Below, one piece after another: positions 29,176 through 41,749 of a stretch of 64,000 nucleotides of DNA. The DNA lies in assembly GCA_003993805.1 (NCBI GenBank), contig RSEF01000017.1, forward strand, positions 6,762,646-6,826,645. Reading direction: 5' to 3'. Source of the DNA: Himantopus leucocephalus (taxonomy: Eukaryota > Chordata > Aves > Charadriiformes > Recurvirostridae). Both the position numbers and the translations under genes were made by a program. How positions within the stretch are numbered: the stretch's first letter is position 1; each line of letters opens with the position of its first letter. The notes under the pieces were generated by a model. It had not been told where the DNA came from, made no database searches, and saw nothing but the letters and a program-made list of their open reading frames with translations.

Positions 29176-32100
29176 ATGATTTCCAGGAAAGTGTTGGGAT
29201 CTCTTCTCTGTCTGTTTGTTGTTACTGTGTTTATCTGGTAAGCATCTGCTGGCAAGCTTGGTCATATTTAAAATATCCTGTCTATGTCTATACTGTGGTA
29301 AAAAGCATAGTAGCAGAAAAATATGGGCAGTGAATTTTGTGGAAAGTCCCTGTTAGAACTGTAAGAAAGAACAGTAATTCGTACAATAGATAAAGTAACA
29401 CTAGTAGAGGGAGAGAGAAAAAAAGACCATTTGTGTCTAAATTAGGCTGCTAACACCTTATCTGACTCACAAACAAATGTTCAGGTACAGAATATTCCAG
29501 TTACGTTTCAGTTCAGGCCTTAAAAGAGATGATTATCTGTCTCTTCAAACAGTCCAAGCTCACTCCAATGTGATAGCTTTGTAGCTATCGAACACTGTTG
29601 CTTTCAAACATTGAGAATGTTTGTAGTTTTGAGTGTACTGAATACTGAGTTTGCCTTACAGATTCTCTTGTGCAAACTCAAACATTGTTTGAAAGGAATC
29701 TAAGATCAGGCATTTCTATTAACTACTAAATTATTATTAACTGTTAAATTATTCTTAATTATGCTGTATTTCTGATGTTGCAGTTTGCTCTTTTTTCACA
29801 TTGTGGGTGGTTGCATTGCACCAGTAGTTAAGTAACTGTATATGAAAATCTATATAGATTATGATCAAAACTGAAGGGAGAAAAAAAGCCTATGCAGCCT
29901 ATTTGTCTGCTACACGAATTAAGGGACGCACACAGCATTTAAAGTTCCAGGAAGTGTCAGTATGCCACATCAGCGGATATTGTATATTTATCCATTTTGG
30001 GCATTGCCTTATGTGTTCCATTTGACTACGTTTTTCAAAAATATGTAGACTTACGTTTTGTAGATCACCTGATGTAAATAAAAATACTTCGACCTGATGT
30101 TACAAGCTGGATGCTTCTGGACTCGTTTTGTCCTGAGCTTCCCGTTTATGCCTTAGCAGCAGTATATTACATTAAACTGTGAATACACTACACTAATTAG
30201 TAAAGTAGGCAAACAGCTAGAGTTGCTTCTCAGAATCTGTGCCAGAGTCTGAGAAGATCTTGGAAAATCCTAGGAAGATATCTTTCAACTTTACCTATCT
30301 TAAAATGTTTCTTTGCTATCCCAGGTTTACAGTTGGGAATGGAAAAGTGCGCTATCTCCCATATTACCTTCCTTGTCCGGAAATCTTGTAAGTATCCCAT
30401 TTTGTATGTAATTAATAACACAGGTCATTGTTACAGGAGCTGTACTTCACTGACGGGATAAGTAGTTATTAACAAGTAGTCTCTTGTTCTTTATTTTATG
30501 CAATGATGAATCTACAATTAGTCACTCTCTTAAAACAAAATGGTAATAATGCAACCGTTTCTGCTTTAGTCTGCTTGCCCTTCAGGGCAGCTCTGTATTT
30601 GTACAGCATGAGTGAGGCCTCGTCTGCTGTGGTTCACAGAGACCGTGACTAACAGGTTAATGTTGGCTTTATTATCAGGGTGTAAGCACACATGTGCACG
30701 TGTACACACAGAATCTCACTGTGCTTTAAGATGTGGATTGAGTATCCCAGCTCACTAGATGGAGAAACGGAAGTCAGAGAGGTGACATGAATGATCATAT
30801 AAGGAGTTCTGGCAGAGTTAGAAATAATCCCCCAGTCTCCTAATCACATTCATCATCTTCACTCTGCGGTCTGTGCTTTCGACTGGCTTTATGAATGTAT
30901 TTGTGTTATGGCAGCACTTGAGTCATGGCCCAGAAGCCTGTTCTGAACAAAATGAAAGGGTAGATGCGTCTCTAGAAGCCTTACAGTTTAAGGGGTCAGC
31001 TTCATTGCGTGAGGCAAACTAATGTACACTTAACTGACATAGCATTGGTCCTAAAAGCTATCTCAAAGCTGCATACAAGAGAATTTACATTGTGGAGGAA
31101 CAGGTTATATGGCCTAAGTGACTTCACCGCCATATCTGACCATAGCTGTAACATGACAAGCCATGGCTTTTCCCATCCTTTGTCATGCCCTACTGATCTT
31201 GTGAAAACAAAACAAAAAAATGCAAATAGAAAAGACTATCTGTTATAGAAGCATTTCTGATTATTTCAAGCCATTAAAAAACATTGCGTCTAGTAAGATG
31301 CATATTTCTCTGAATGCTGTTTAAAGTGTGATATATTTCAGGTAGTTCAGCCCTCCAGGTGAACAGGAACAGTTTGCAGGGAATGGAGCGCATACATGAC
31401 CAGCACTGGCAATCCCCAACAAGCATGTGCTTCCCTGGATTTTCACCCCTAAACTCTGACTTCACTTTACTAGACTTGGAGAGCTGCCAGCCTCTCTCTG
31501 TCCCTGTTCTGTTGTGTGCTCTGTTTCAAAATGGTTACTCGTCTGACAGCCCTTGAAGGTGCGTACAGGCGATGTCTAACGCTCTGTACCAGGCAGAGCA
31601 GTGTGCACAGCAACTGGAGTGAGAACTTGGACAGCTGTCAGTACAGCAACAGGTTCTGCCACTGAACCGGGTTCTTGTTTTTGGAAAAGTATTACAGTCC
31701 CTTTCTTTTCCCACCCCATCATGCAGCTCCATGAAACTCCAATATTCAGAAGAGAAGCTAATCCAGCTTTTCCCCCAGTAAGTACTGGTGTTTTATTTCC
31801 TGACCTTTAAATTGCTGTTCCTGTCTTCCGGGCATATTCATGTATTATTCAGTGGATATTTCTTCCTTTTTACAGATTATTTTATCAGCAGCCAAGAGTG
31901 CTGGCTCCAAAGTAAGTTTCTTTGTTTGAACTTTGTCATTTGTTTCTGCTGAGTTTTTGATTTGGGTGCTCTGTGGCACTCGCAGTTTCAAAGTCCTGGT
32001 ACACATTGAACAGTAGCTTGTTCCAAGAGAAGCCTAACTGTATGGCCATGTCTACAGCTGTCTATGCTGCTACAAGATTGAGGTTAGTCACTGTATACTT

Positions 32101-35100
32101 GCTAACATACCTACTGTAAATTCCCAATTAATACATGAGCACACAGACAGCCCTGTCTACGTGGTTGCTGCCAGGGCCTCTTTTTGGGATGGGGGAGATA
32201 TAATAGCTGGAAGACAGTGAGAAATACCTTCTGGAACTGTGCCGTAACTGTAACCAGCTGTGGGAGAGCTTTGGATTCATTTCAGGGCAAAATAAAGCAG
32301 GTGCCTTGTATGACATTCAGCACTGGTTTCAGCTAACCTGCTGGATCTTACGCTGGAACAAATTGCAGGCACTCACACAGACAAGTCTCTGAGAAGCAGT
32401 CAAACCAGTGAGTTTAAACAGACATGGAAGGTTTCAGGCAGCAGCAGCTAAGTGACTTAGGACAATGCTCCTTGTCAGCTTGAGTTTGTTAGCAGTCTCT
32501 GTTGGTCCAGCTCCTATGACCTGGCTCTTATCTCTAGCAGTTCACCTTCAACAGCCACCATTCTTTTGCACATTAATAAACACACCCTGTTAGTACATAC
32601 CCTTTATTTTCCCCCTGCTATTTCAACAGAACGTGCTGAATATTTCTCTCTTCTGTATTGGAATAAATTAATGTACGAAATCAGCTAGTATATACTGGAC
32701 TAGATGAGGAGAAAATCACGTAGCTTTTAGCACTCTGTCTTCCGAAGGGAGTTCGCTAGCACGCACTGAGAGGATGCATACCATGGAAATGAGTCATTGG
32801 GAAACCCAGCTCAGCCCTTTAAAACGAAATGAAAAAGAGCCCTGCTTAGAGAAACAAACTTGCAGATTTCCTTCTCTCTCTCTCCCTCCCTCTTCCAAAA
32901 TCGGATAATTAACCTAGAAAGAGAACAGCACAGTTAGTACATTTTCTACAAACCAAATTCTTCCTCCTGTGTAATTTAATCTTTTAATCATATGCATTAC
33001 TATAGGAGGGAGTGAAATTGTTACTCTCCTATCCACTTAGATTGAAAGTATTAGATCTGGGTTGAAAGTGTACTGCTGCCTCAGCCATCAGTCTGCTCCC
33101 CACAGGTCCCTTGGTTTGGTTTTTGTGCTATTATTGCCTTGGGAGCGTTTCAGATGGGAGACTGCTTCAGTTTCTGAGCGTGGCCCTGTGCTGTGCGTGA
33201 CAAATTTCATTAGCAGAGTGCTATAGATCATGGTCTGGGGCGAATGTGAGCAGGCTAGGGTGAATTACACATCATAAATGACATCTTGTTTTAAAATCAA
33301 AAAGGTAAGAAAGAAAACCTGAAAACAAAGAAGAAAGTTCAAATAGCATTACATAGCTGTAATAGGGCATAATCAGACTTTGCTGCATGTATATTTGGTA
33401 TTTCCACTACCCACACGGGAGATTAAGGATTTTCTATAACTTTGTTACACACTTGAATGCTGCCACACATACAGAATTTTGAATTACGTCTGAATGTGTT
33501 AAAGCTATATATAAATACTGGAAAAATAAACTGTCATGCCACAAGCTATGTTTTAATAACACAGTAATGGGGTATATTTTTATAGTACTTTTCATATTAT
33601 TGCTTGTGTTTTAAACTGTATGTAGCAATCTGCATCAGACTGAGAGCAAATATGCATAGCTTCTCATTCTGTGAGCTCAGTGGTCGTTAAACTCTCCTCA
33701 GCAGAAAAGTCCTATGAGCTTAAATGAGATTTGAGTAAATCCTCAGGTTTTTGCCAGTTAGTTAAACAGTGCTTAATTTCATCTCAGGAACTGAAATGCC
33801 CATGCTTGATAACCTTAAATAAGAGGGCAGGGAAAAAGATGTGAAGATAATACCATCCATAATGAGTTAATGCTGATACGCACACTCTTCTTCCAGCTGC
33901 CTTTTTAGTGTTTCTTTCCCATTTACTGGCCTTGAAACCAAAAGGAACAGTTACATTGCATTAACATTCCCTTTCTTTTCCTTCAGGCGTCAGGATGTGC
34001 TGACAGTCACACCGTGGCTGGCGCCCATCATCTGGGAAGGAACCTTCAATTCTGAGATCCTAGACAGTGCCTACAGGCCACTGAATCTCACCATAGGGGT
34101 GACAGCCTTTGCCGTTGGAAAGTAAGTGAACCACTCAGGGGGCACAGTTATTGGGCTGATGTACTTCCTCTGTGGAAAGACCATTTTGGCTTTTCTTGTC
34201 CTCAGCAGAGCTGAAATATGTCCCAATCTGTAGTAAACTTTTATGCCCATGTGTCATGTCCATAATCATACAAGCCTACGAGATAACAGATTGGCACCCA
34301 AGGTACCTGAAGCATGGTCAGTATTTTTGAAGAACTAGCATGTCTTGGGAATTAGACCTGTAGATAGGTGGTTGGTTGCTCAAAGCAGGGATAATCCACT
34401 TGTTCCTTGTCCTTCACTATACGTTACCTATTGCATGTATAGTGTGTGCATCCTTGCAGCAACAGCTAGTCAACACTCTTCATCCCTTGTCATCTTCCAT
34501 TCATTAAAATACCCTTCATAATCCCCAATGCATCCCCTTGTCTCTGCTGTGCTATTCACATGTTGTGTCTGCACAGATACACGAGGTTTGTGGGCCGCTT
34601 CTTGGAGTCAGCGGAGAAACATTTCATGAAAGGCTATCGAGTGAACTATTATATCTTCACTGACAACCCTGAGACAATTCCCAATGTCCAGCTGCAACCT
34701 GGACGAAGGTTTGTCATTGTTCCCATCAAGAAATACCCCAGCTGGCAAGAGATCTCCATGCGCAGGATGGAGGCTATAAACAAGCACATAGCGGAGACGA
34801 GCCATCAGGAGGTGGACTACCTCTTCTGCCTGCACATTGACATGGTGTTCTACAATGCCTGGGGGCCTGAGACCCTGGGTGATATAGTAGCAGCCATACA
34901 CCCTGGCTATTTCAATGTCCCTCGAAGCCAGTTCCCTTATGAGAGGAGGAGCTCTTCAGCAGCCTACATCCCTGATGGAGAAGGGGACTTCTACTATGGG
35001 GGAGCCGTGTTTGGAGGCCTGGTCAAGAAAGTCTACGAGTTCACCAAGACTTGCCACATGACCATCCTGACGGACAAAGCCAATGAGATCATGGCAGCCT

Positions 35101-35261
35101 GTCAGGAAGAAAGCCATCTCAACAGGCACTTCCTCTCTCACAAACCCTCCAAGGTGCTTTCTCCAGAGTATTTATGGGATGACAGGAAGCCAAAGCCCCC
35201 TGAAATTCACCTCATACGTTTTTCCACAGTGGATAAGAACTACAAAGAGATTAGCAATTGA
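29176..35261 (+). CDS. GBGT1: GBGT1, complete: globoside alpha-1,3-N-acetylgalactosaminyltransferase (Forssman synthase), GT6 family
   Basis: GBGT1 adds alpha-1,3-GalNAc from UDP-GalNAc to globoside in the Golgi, making Forssman glycolipid. Exons 29176-29237, 30325-30387, 31727-31777, 31876-31911, 33987-34121 and 34577-35261 join to 1,032 nt, 343 aa (human 347). It is a type II membrane protein: short MISRK tail, hydrophobic anchor about residues 6-21, then a stem ([13 protein letters not shown]) and the GT6 catalytic domain from [10 protein letters not shown] glycosylation sequon NLT is at 104. The DXD position reads H202-I-D204 instead of Asp-X-Asp. The specificity triplet GGA (257-259), Gly226, Gln292 and the catalytic-type Glu294 in ESHLN are present, as is [11 protein letters not shown]. 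By sequence it is nearer GBGT1 than ABO ([27 protein letters not shown]). It lies just upstream of RALGDS, as in human. Confidence 0.95.
31912..33986 (+). other. GBGT1: GBGT1 intron 4, no other feature seen
   Basis: The largest GBGT1 intron, about 2.1 kb, moderately AT-rich. There is a CT-rich tract near 32870-32895, but no repeat family or additional exon could be recognised. Introns 29238-30324 and 30388-31726 are similar. Confidence 0.6.
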
Positions 35262-36155
35262 CCATCTGATCCCTGCAGAGATGTTCTTTACACAATCAAA
35301 CCCACTGAATATTAGCTCCCACCATGAATTTTTGCTCCCAGTGTGAACAAACTGAGAAAGGAACATGTGGATAGTTTCTCTGGGGAACAGAAGTCTTAAT
35401 GCATTTCAGAATCAGCAGCCAAAGTGGAGGTGAGGATGAAAAGGTTTCTAGGTTCCTAATCTTTGTAAATACAAGCATCCTATTGGAGGCTGCAGCTCAC
35501 AAAAAGGCATCCAAAAGGCCAGTTATAAAACTCAAGGCTGTCCTTATCGCAAGGCTGCAGATGCCTTTGCCTGAGTGTTTTCCTGAGGCCCAGCAGAAAC
35601 TTACCAAGATCAAAATGGTATTTGACATTCCTGTGGAGAAGGAGCAGACCTAGAGTTTTAGTAAAGACCTTTTCACTTAAAAAACCCCAGTTTTGCAGGG
35701 CAATGAATTTTCATGCATTGTGATTTAAACTCACACCCTTTATCAAGATCAGGAGGAAACTCGTGCTCAGAGCAAGTTATCCCTGATGAGTGTGCAGCAG
35801 GATTTCTTGGACCTTCTCAGCAGAGAACTGGTGCCAGCCATTGCCAGTAAGAACCCTGGTCTGACAGGACAAATAGTATGAATTCATATAGCAGTTATCT
35901 TCCAAATTCCAATTCAATGTTTTGGAAACCTGAGTTTAGACAGAACTGGCACAGCTCAGACCCAGACTGAAATTCTTTGGGTTTATTTCAATCACAGATG
36001 TGCTCTGAACCTTTTCCCTGGTTCACGTCTCTGTAGATCATGTAATCTTTTCCAACACAGAAAATCTGGTATCGAGAGGTTCAAGTTCCTATCCATTGCT
36101 TGAAGTCCTTTCCAACTTTTCTAAGCTCTGTGAAATAAATTGGCTAGAAGCTGCT
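35262..36155 (+). other. GBGT1: GBGT1 3'UTR with poly(A) signal AATAAA at 36134-36139
   Basis: Non-coding sequence after the TGA. The first canonical AATAAA I find is at 36134-36139, which would give a 3'UTR of about 0.9 kb. No coding features. Confidence 0.55.
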
Positions 36156-36680
36156 GGAACTGACAGTAAGGGCTGATGCATTTCCAGCTAACAGGGTGAT
36201 TTCATTTTATAATGAAATGCTCTAGTGAAACTGTGAGTTCAGTCTAGAGCTGGAAGTAGGCTGGGGTTAGCATTTTCTTTGCATGAATGTGATGAGAAGC
36301 TGAACCGGGCGTTTTGCAGCCTTTAAAGCTTGACAGCTCAGCCGGGTGAACAGGCGGGAGGGGGGATCCAAACACAGGGGAACAGCCACAGCTTGCCAAC
36401 GATGACTGCATAATTGTCAACTGAGGTCACAGCATGGAGGTTCATGTGCCACCTCCCTTGCCGCAGCACGTCTGCCATAAACATCTCCTCCGTTACCTCC
36501 CGAGGCATGCTACCAAAGAGCTGTGCAAGTCTATGCCACGCTCGTTTAATGTGAGCGGGGAGAGGGGCCACAGGGAGCAGCAGAGAATGGCCATGCCGAG
36601 CACTGCTGCCAGGCTGTACGGAGCGGAGAGGAGAAGCGGGGGTGAAAGGGCTAAGCTGACTGTTTCTAAGGGAACAGTTT

Positions 36681-36710
36681 AAAAAAAAAANGAAAAAAAA
36701 AAAAAAAAAA
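36681..36710. repeat. Poly-A tract interrupted by an N
   Basis: Near-pure A run from 36681 to 36710 with N at 36691 and one G. The homopolymer probably caused the base-calling or assembly ambiguity. Confidence 0.9.
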
Positions 36711-39700
36711 AGGGAAAAAGGCTCATTTGGCAGAGAGAGAGAAAATGGGGAAGAGGTGCCTGACTGTTCTTGCTTCCCTTCACATGAGAAAATTGCTGTA
36801 TGGCAGTGTATCAAGTATTCAAAGCTTTAGGGCCCCACCACTGATAGCAGATGACTTAACGAGCCATTTCATTCCTGTGTGAGTAGGCTGAAAATGGCAC
36901 TTGCCAGTGTCATTGTAGGCATTTCATCTTCCAGAAGACTAATTAGAAAAGCTTTCATGGTACCCATAATATAGATAAGGTACACAAAATACCTCCAGCC
37001 CAAACCCCTAGTGGCAGCTGGGTCTGCTTTATCCAGCAAAGGGTCTGCCCTAGTGTATTTTCTCCAGACTGTTCTTAGTGCTGCGCTACTGGAGAAAGAC
37101 ACCCCTCTACATAACTAAACCAGAACTGAATCTCCTGTGAAGATGTCCAAGTTTGGTAACCAGGCAACTCATTTAAGCCAAAAGGGTGAAGAAAGATCCT
37201 TATCCAAATATTTCCAAAAAGATATATTCTCAACGAAACAAGGATTAATACTGTATATTTCTTATTCATAAAACAGTTGTGTCCCAAGGCCATGACTGAA
37301 ACTAGGGTCTCATTATGCCACTTGCTATATATATGCGTATGGATTATTTTACAAGACAGAAGGAACTGTCTAGTCTGATCTCCTGCACAGGACAAGCTGG
37401 ATAATTTTATCTCCCAATGTTGGTATCAAGCTCACAATATATGGCTGGGCTGTGCTAGATCTCTTAGAAAAGCCTTCAGACCCAGTAAAAACATGAAGTG
37501 ATACAGCAGCCGCAAATCCATAGATCAGCTGTGCCAATGGCTAATTCCCCTTATGCCTTAATTCTGCTCTAAATTGGTCTGTGTTTGCAGCCGTTGGGCT
37601 TCATTCTGCCATACTAAATTACTTGAATTCCTGTGCAGATATTCATAGCCTATACTAAACCCACCATGAGAGGAAGTTCTCCAGCACAAATGTGTGACAG
37701 AGGGTGCTCTACGTTTCTGGGGTACCTGTTCTGAAACACTTTGGTGAAAGGCTTGGTCTCTGGCTCTGCTTCCGAGCCACCTTTTGGCTGAATCCAAGAC
37801 AGCGTGATTGACGCGGTAATGGCCTGATTTGCGCAGTGCCAAACATGTTTATCCTCCTGGCAGGCCTGCAGCTTCTCCCCAGGGGAAGGTCTCGGGTCAC
37901 ATGTTACCTGACACAGTTCTGCTCGAAGGGGCTGTGATTTGAGGCAGTACCTAGAAACTCCCTGCGTCTCCAGGGAGCAGAAGAATGTGACTGCAGAAAC
38001 ACGCTCCCCAGTGCAGTGTGGGAGATGCTCCCTGAATCAGCTCATGCTCTCCTCTAATTAACGAAAGCCTGGACTTCTGTTGTCATCTCCTGCTGATTAA
38101 TCCCCTTCCCCCAACACCAGCAGCAAGCTTTCCTTCTCTCACTTGGATTGTGCAGCCTGAGACTTGTGGGCAGTGTGGGAGCTTCATGAGGACCTACTTT
38201 CTGATCTGAATTCCCCACCAACATCCATTGCTCAGTGGGGAAATTGAGGCACATGTTAGCAAGGCAGCAGACTGGCACTCTTGCATGTGGGGTCTTCCTC
38301 TGTTTGCCACAGCGGACAACGCTGTCTCACAGGTCCTTGTGCCAAGGGAATTTGGACTTGGAAACACACGCAGTACTGCATGAAAAGTGAATCACCACAT
38401 GTAAATAAATTATCAGCTGATTTGCTCTGCCTGAGGATCTGATCGTGCTTTCAAGGTATTTCTAACTCAAGCCCTGTTTGTCCTTAACCAAGCCTCAGAT
38501 CAGTAGCTTGGTGCCTTCCCAAGGGCCCTTTGTTCCATCCGTCCCTTCCTGCTCTGCTGGAACAGACTCATCATTCATTGTCCATCTAATTTAAGAACCC
38601 ATCTGACAGGCTTTTTCTTTCCTTGTCCTGGCTGGTGACTTGCATGGTGCATTCATCCCCAAAGGGAAAACTTCTCTGGGGGGCAAGAAACAGAAACTTC
38701 CAGTGCTGAATGTGATCCTAGGTGGGGCCAGACACTGATCTTCTCATTCTCCCCACTGATGGGACAAGAATCATTTCCACTAAGCCAGACTTACAGCCCT
38801 TTTCACTCCTGTTTGGATTTCCCTGAACCCTCCCACAGCTGGTGCTGCCTGACATTATTGACCAGAAATGTCGTTTTGAACCACTTTGATATGCAGCAAT
38901 AGTTATGAAAGGACTGGCCTGGTCAAACCTTCTCTGTGTGAGATCTGTGGGAGGGGGACATGGAAACGAGATGGTCTTTGAGGAGACACGGATGAGGAAG
39001 GATAAGAACATCAGTTATATGTTCCCTGCAGGAAACCAGCTTGGTGAATAGCCGTGTGCATCTGGCTGGCTTAACGCAGGAAAAGCAGCACGGTGGTGGG
39101 AAGGAGCTGGAAGGCTGTGAACTCGCTGCCAGAACGGCTGGTTTTACTCTCCTACCCTTTGTCTTACCTGCTTAGCCTGTGGCTTTTCAAGGAAGGAACT
39201 GTCTCTTGTTCTGTGTCCGCACAGGGACTCGTCTTAGTTGCTCACGAGTGAATGTGAGATACATAGATTGAGTTTCTTTCTCAGCAGGGATTTGCTCGAA
39301 TCTCAAAGGGCAGCTCCAGGCACCAGGGCTACTATTTTCTCCCCCCGCTGCTCTGCTTCACCTCGCTGCCCCAGCGAGTCTACGTGGGATCTCCAGGGGT
39401 GAAACATGCAGAGAGCAACAGCTGCTCTCCAGGTGGAGTGACAGTGACAGTGATGGGTGCTTTTGGGGACAGCAGGAACTGGAGAAGGAATTTACAGGAG
39501 TGGGTTGTGCTTTACTCACACTAAATCCCCAATCCTGCAGTTCAGCTCCACATGTAGGTCCACAAAATCAAATCATTTCAGAAAGCATTGCTTGCAAAAC
39601 ACATCGAAGAAGTGACTTTTAAATGTCTGCCTGCCCACCCGACTCCCTCCTCTCTCTAAGAGTAAGAGTAATGGTGTACTGACTTGACTTTTCTTGGGCT

Positions 39701-40276
39701 ATATTTAGATTAAACATAGATGCACCAAATGTCGCTGTTTCATGTAAAACTAGTATAAATCCATACGAATAGAAAGGCAGTTTAACCAGAAATCTCTGCA
39801 GCTTGTATGCCCACCTCATCCCCCCTGCCCTCCCCCTCCCCCCTGCTGAACCTTTAGCTAATTTAAAGCAAGTCAGGTAAGTACAAATTACTTTTTAAAA
39901 GTGCTTCATTCTGGCTATTTTTTTTTGTAGTGAGTTTTGCCAGCAGCAAATTAGATAGTTATAGACCTTTTGAAGTATGCATTTTTCCCACTGTTCAGCA
40001 CTGACACCGTTACTATAATTAGAATGATGTTGCTCTGTAGCAGTATGTAGTGCCAGAGTGAGAGGCCTGGCAGCACCTTTTCCTTTCCTGGCTACGCTCC
40101 CCATCCAGAGCCGCTGGTTCTGCTGGCCCGGAGCGACGGAGGAGCGGGACGGTCAGATGTGATGGGGCTGTGCCTTCTCACTAATTCCCACTGTGACCCT
40201 GGCAAAGTTGGTTCTTCCCGCTCGGTGGTTGCTGGGGCAGGGGGCTGTTAGACACGGTGGCACTCTGAGGGTGCCA

Positions 40277-40291
40277 TGTGTGTGTGTGTGT
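40277..40291. repeat. Short TG dinucleotide repeat
   Basis: Seven TG units, intergenic. Confidence 0.85.
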
Positions 40292-41325
40292 TGGTCCCCA
40301 GGAGTGCGGTGGCCGACTCCGCACCCCCGAGCCAGCGGCATTGCACCAGCCGGGTGCACTCGGCCCTGCAGAGTGACGCAGGCTTCTCTCAGCTCCTGCT
40401 TCTCCTGACATCACTCTGCAATGGCACATGTCATCGGCCTCATAAATATAAACTATGGGTACTGGAGCCGTTCACATGCAGCCTCTCTGTTTCCAGGGCA
40501 ACCCCGCTCGCTCAGCCTCCGCTGTCTCACCAGCTCACGCTCCAGCACACCGACTGCGCACCGAAATCTCCAGCAGCTTTCTCCCTGGCTCCCTCCGTGT
40601 CCCCGTTTCGGGTGTTGGGTTGAGCAGAGAGGGTCCAGCCGGGGCTGGATGTTTGTGCGCTGGTGGCCCAGTCCTGATGCGGCAGGGTGCCGGGCTCGCC
40701 CGGTTGGAGGTGTCTCGCTGGGGAGAGCTTGGCAGCGGTGCGCGCAGGGGGATCTCGCCCAGCAAATGACCCCTTTCTCTGCCCTGAACCTCTTCTCCTA
40801 TTTATAGCGTGCACGGCAGCGCTGTGCCAAAACCCTCCGAGCCGCTCCCCGCTCCCTGGCCAGGCCTGCAAGCTGCTTTCCCACGGGTCCCGCTCCCGCG
40901 GCGGGCACCCGCCTCCTCTCGGTGGGGGCACCCAAACAGAGGTGGGGTACCGGGGGGGGGTACCTGGAGAAGGTACCGGGCTGCAGGCGCCCACGGGTGC
41001 CGGTGCCCGTGTGTGCGCCCACGCTTGCCGACGCGCACCCACCTGCCGGCGCTCGCCCGGGGGGGGGATGCGGGCGGTCAGGCCGGGCGGAGCCGGGCAC
41101 GTCCCCCGCCCTCCCGGTAGCGGCGCTCCCGCCCCCGCCCCGCGCGGTGCCGCCCCGCGCTCGGCTCTCCCGGCCGCGCTCCGCGCTGGCGGCGGCGGCT
41201 CCCCGGGGGCGGCGGGGCCCCATGGCCGGCGCGGTGCGCCCCCGGCCGCCGGGCAGCGCGGAGGGGCGGTGAGCGCGGCCCCGCGGAGCCCCGGAGCGGC
41301 GGCCGGCGGAGGCTATGCGCGGGGC

Positions 41326-41346
41326 ATGATGATGATCGACACTCAG
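41326..41346 (+). CDS. RALGDS: RALGDS first coding exon (short N-terminal isoform)
   Basis: RALGDS is a Ras-binding guanine-nucleotide exchange factor for RalA/RalB, acting at membranes downstream of Ras. This exon encodes only MMMIDTQ, followed by the donor GTGAGT. From memory, the mammalian short isoform starts MMVDCQ and is spliced in phase 0 to SSTQEIGEELING. The seven codons here end in phase 0 with the same pattern (MMIDTQ aligned with MMVDCQ). Three tandem ATGs leave the exact start among 41326, 41329 and 41332. The CpG island and the position directly downstream of GBGT1 on the same strand agree with human 9q34. The REM, CDC25 and Ras-association domains are encoded beyond the window. 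Confidence 0.85.
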
Positions 41347-41400
41347 GTGAGTTGTGCGTTTCGCCCCTCGGCTTTGTCTCCCCGGAGCGTTTTCATGCTC

Positions 41401-41421
41401 GTCCGTCCGTCCGTCCGTCCG
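41401..41421. repeat. GTCC/TCCG tetranucleotide repeat
   Basis: Five GTCC units just inside the RALGDS intron, within the CpG island. Confidence 0.85.
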
Positions 41422-41730
41422 CCCGCCCCGAGCTCCGGTGCGCCGCTGCGGGGGCGGCCGGGGTCGGTCCCCTTCCAGCATCCCGGTTAGAGGGGGCTCA
41501 CGGTGGCCCACGCGTGTCCGCGACGGGTGACTAATGCGTGTGCGGTGCCAGGGAGCGGGTGGGCTCTGTCGGCGATTTATTTCCTGGGGGTCTGTAGGTG
41601 CAGGTGCCTGTCCCTTGCTGCCTGCTGGTGTAGGGGGACACTGTACGTGCCAGCGGTCCTGACCCCTGGTCTGCAGCGTGAGCTGTGGCAGAGGAGAAGC
41701 AGCAGCCTTTGCAGGAGGGGGGGACAGTCT

Positions 41731-41749
41731 TNTTTTTTTTTTTTTTTTT
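41731..41749. repeat. Poly-T tract with an N
   Basis: Homopolymer T run with N at 41732. Probably a sequencing/assembly ambiguity. Confidence 0.85.

Larger units (their letters stand above)
36156..40790. other. Intergenic region GBGT1-RALGDS
   Basis: About 4.6 kb. GC content rises towards RALGDS. It contains a poly-A tract and a short TG repeat, and nothing else I can name. ORFs in it lack family resemblance and splice logic. Confidence 0.55.
40800..41480 (+). promoter_or_regulatory. RALGDS: RALGDS CpG-island promoter and 5'UTR
   Basis: Very GC- and CpG-rich stretch, densest from about 40990 to 41320, with many GC boxes (ccgcccc, gggcgg types) and no TATA box. It surrounds the RALGDS first coding exon. 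Two upstream ATGs precede the start: a 16-codon uORF at 41222-41272, and a 4-codon uORF at 41315-41329 whose stop overlaps the main ATG. Whether both are in the transcript depends on the start site, which is not visible. Confidence 0.75.
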
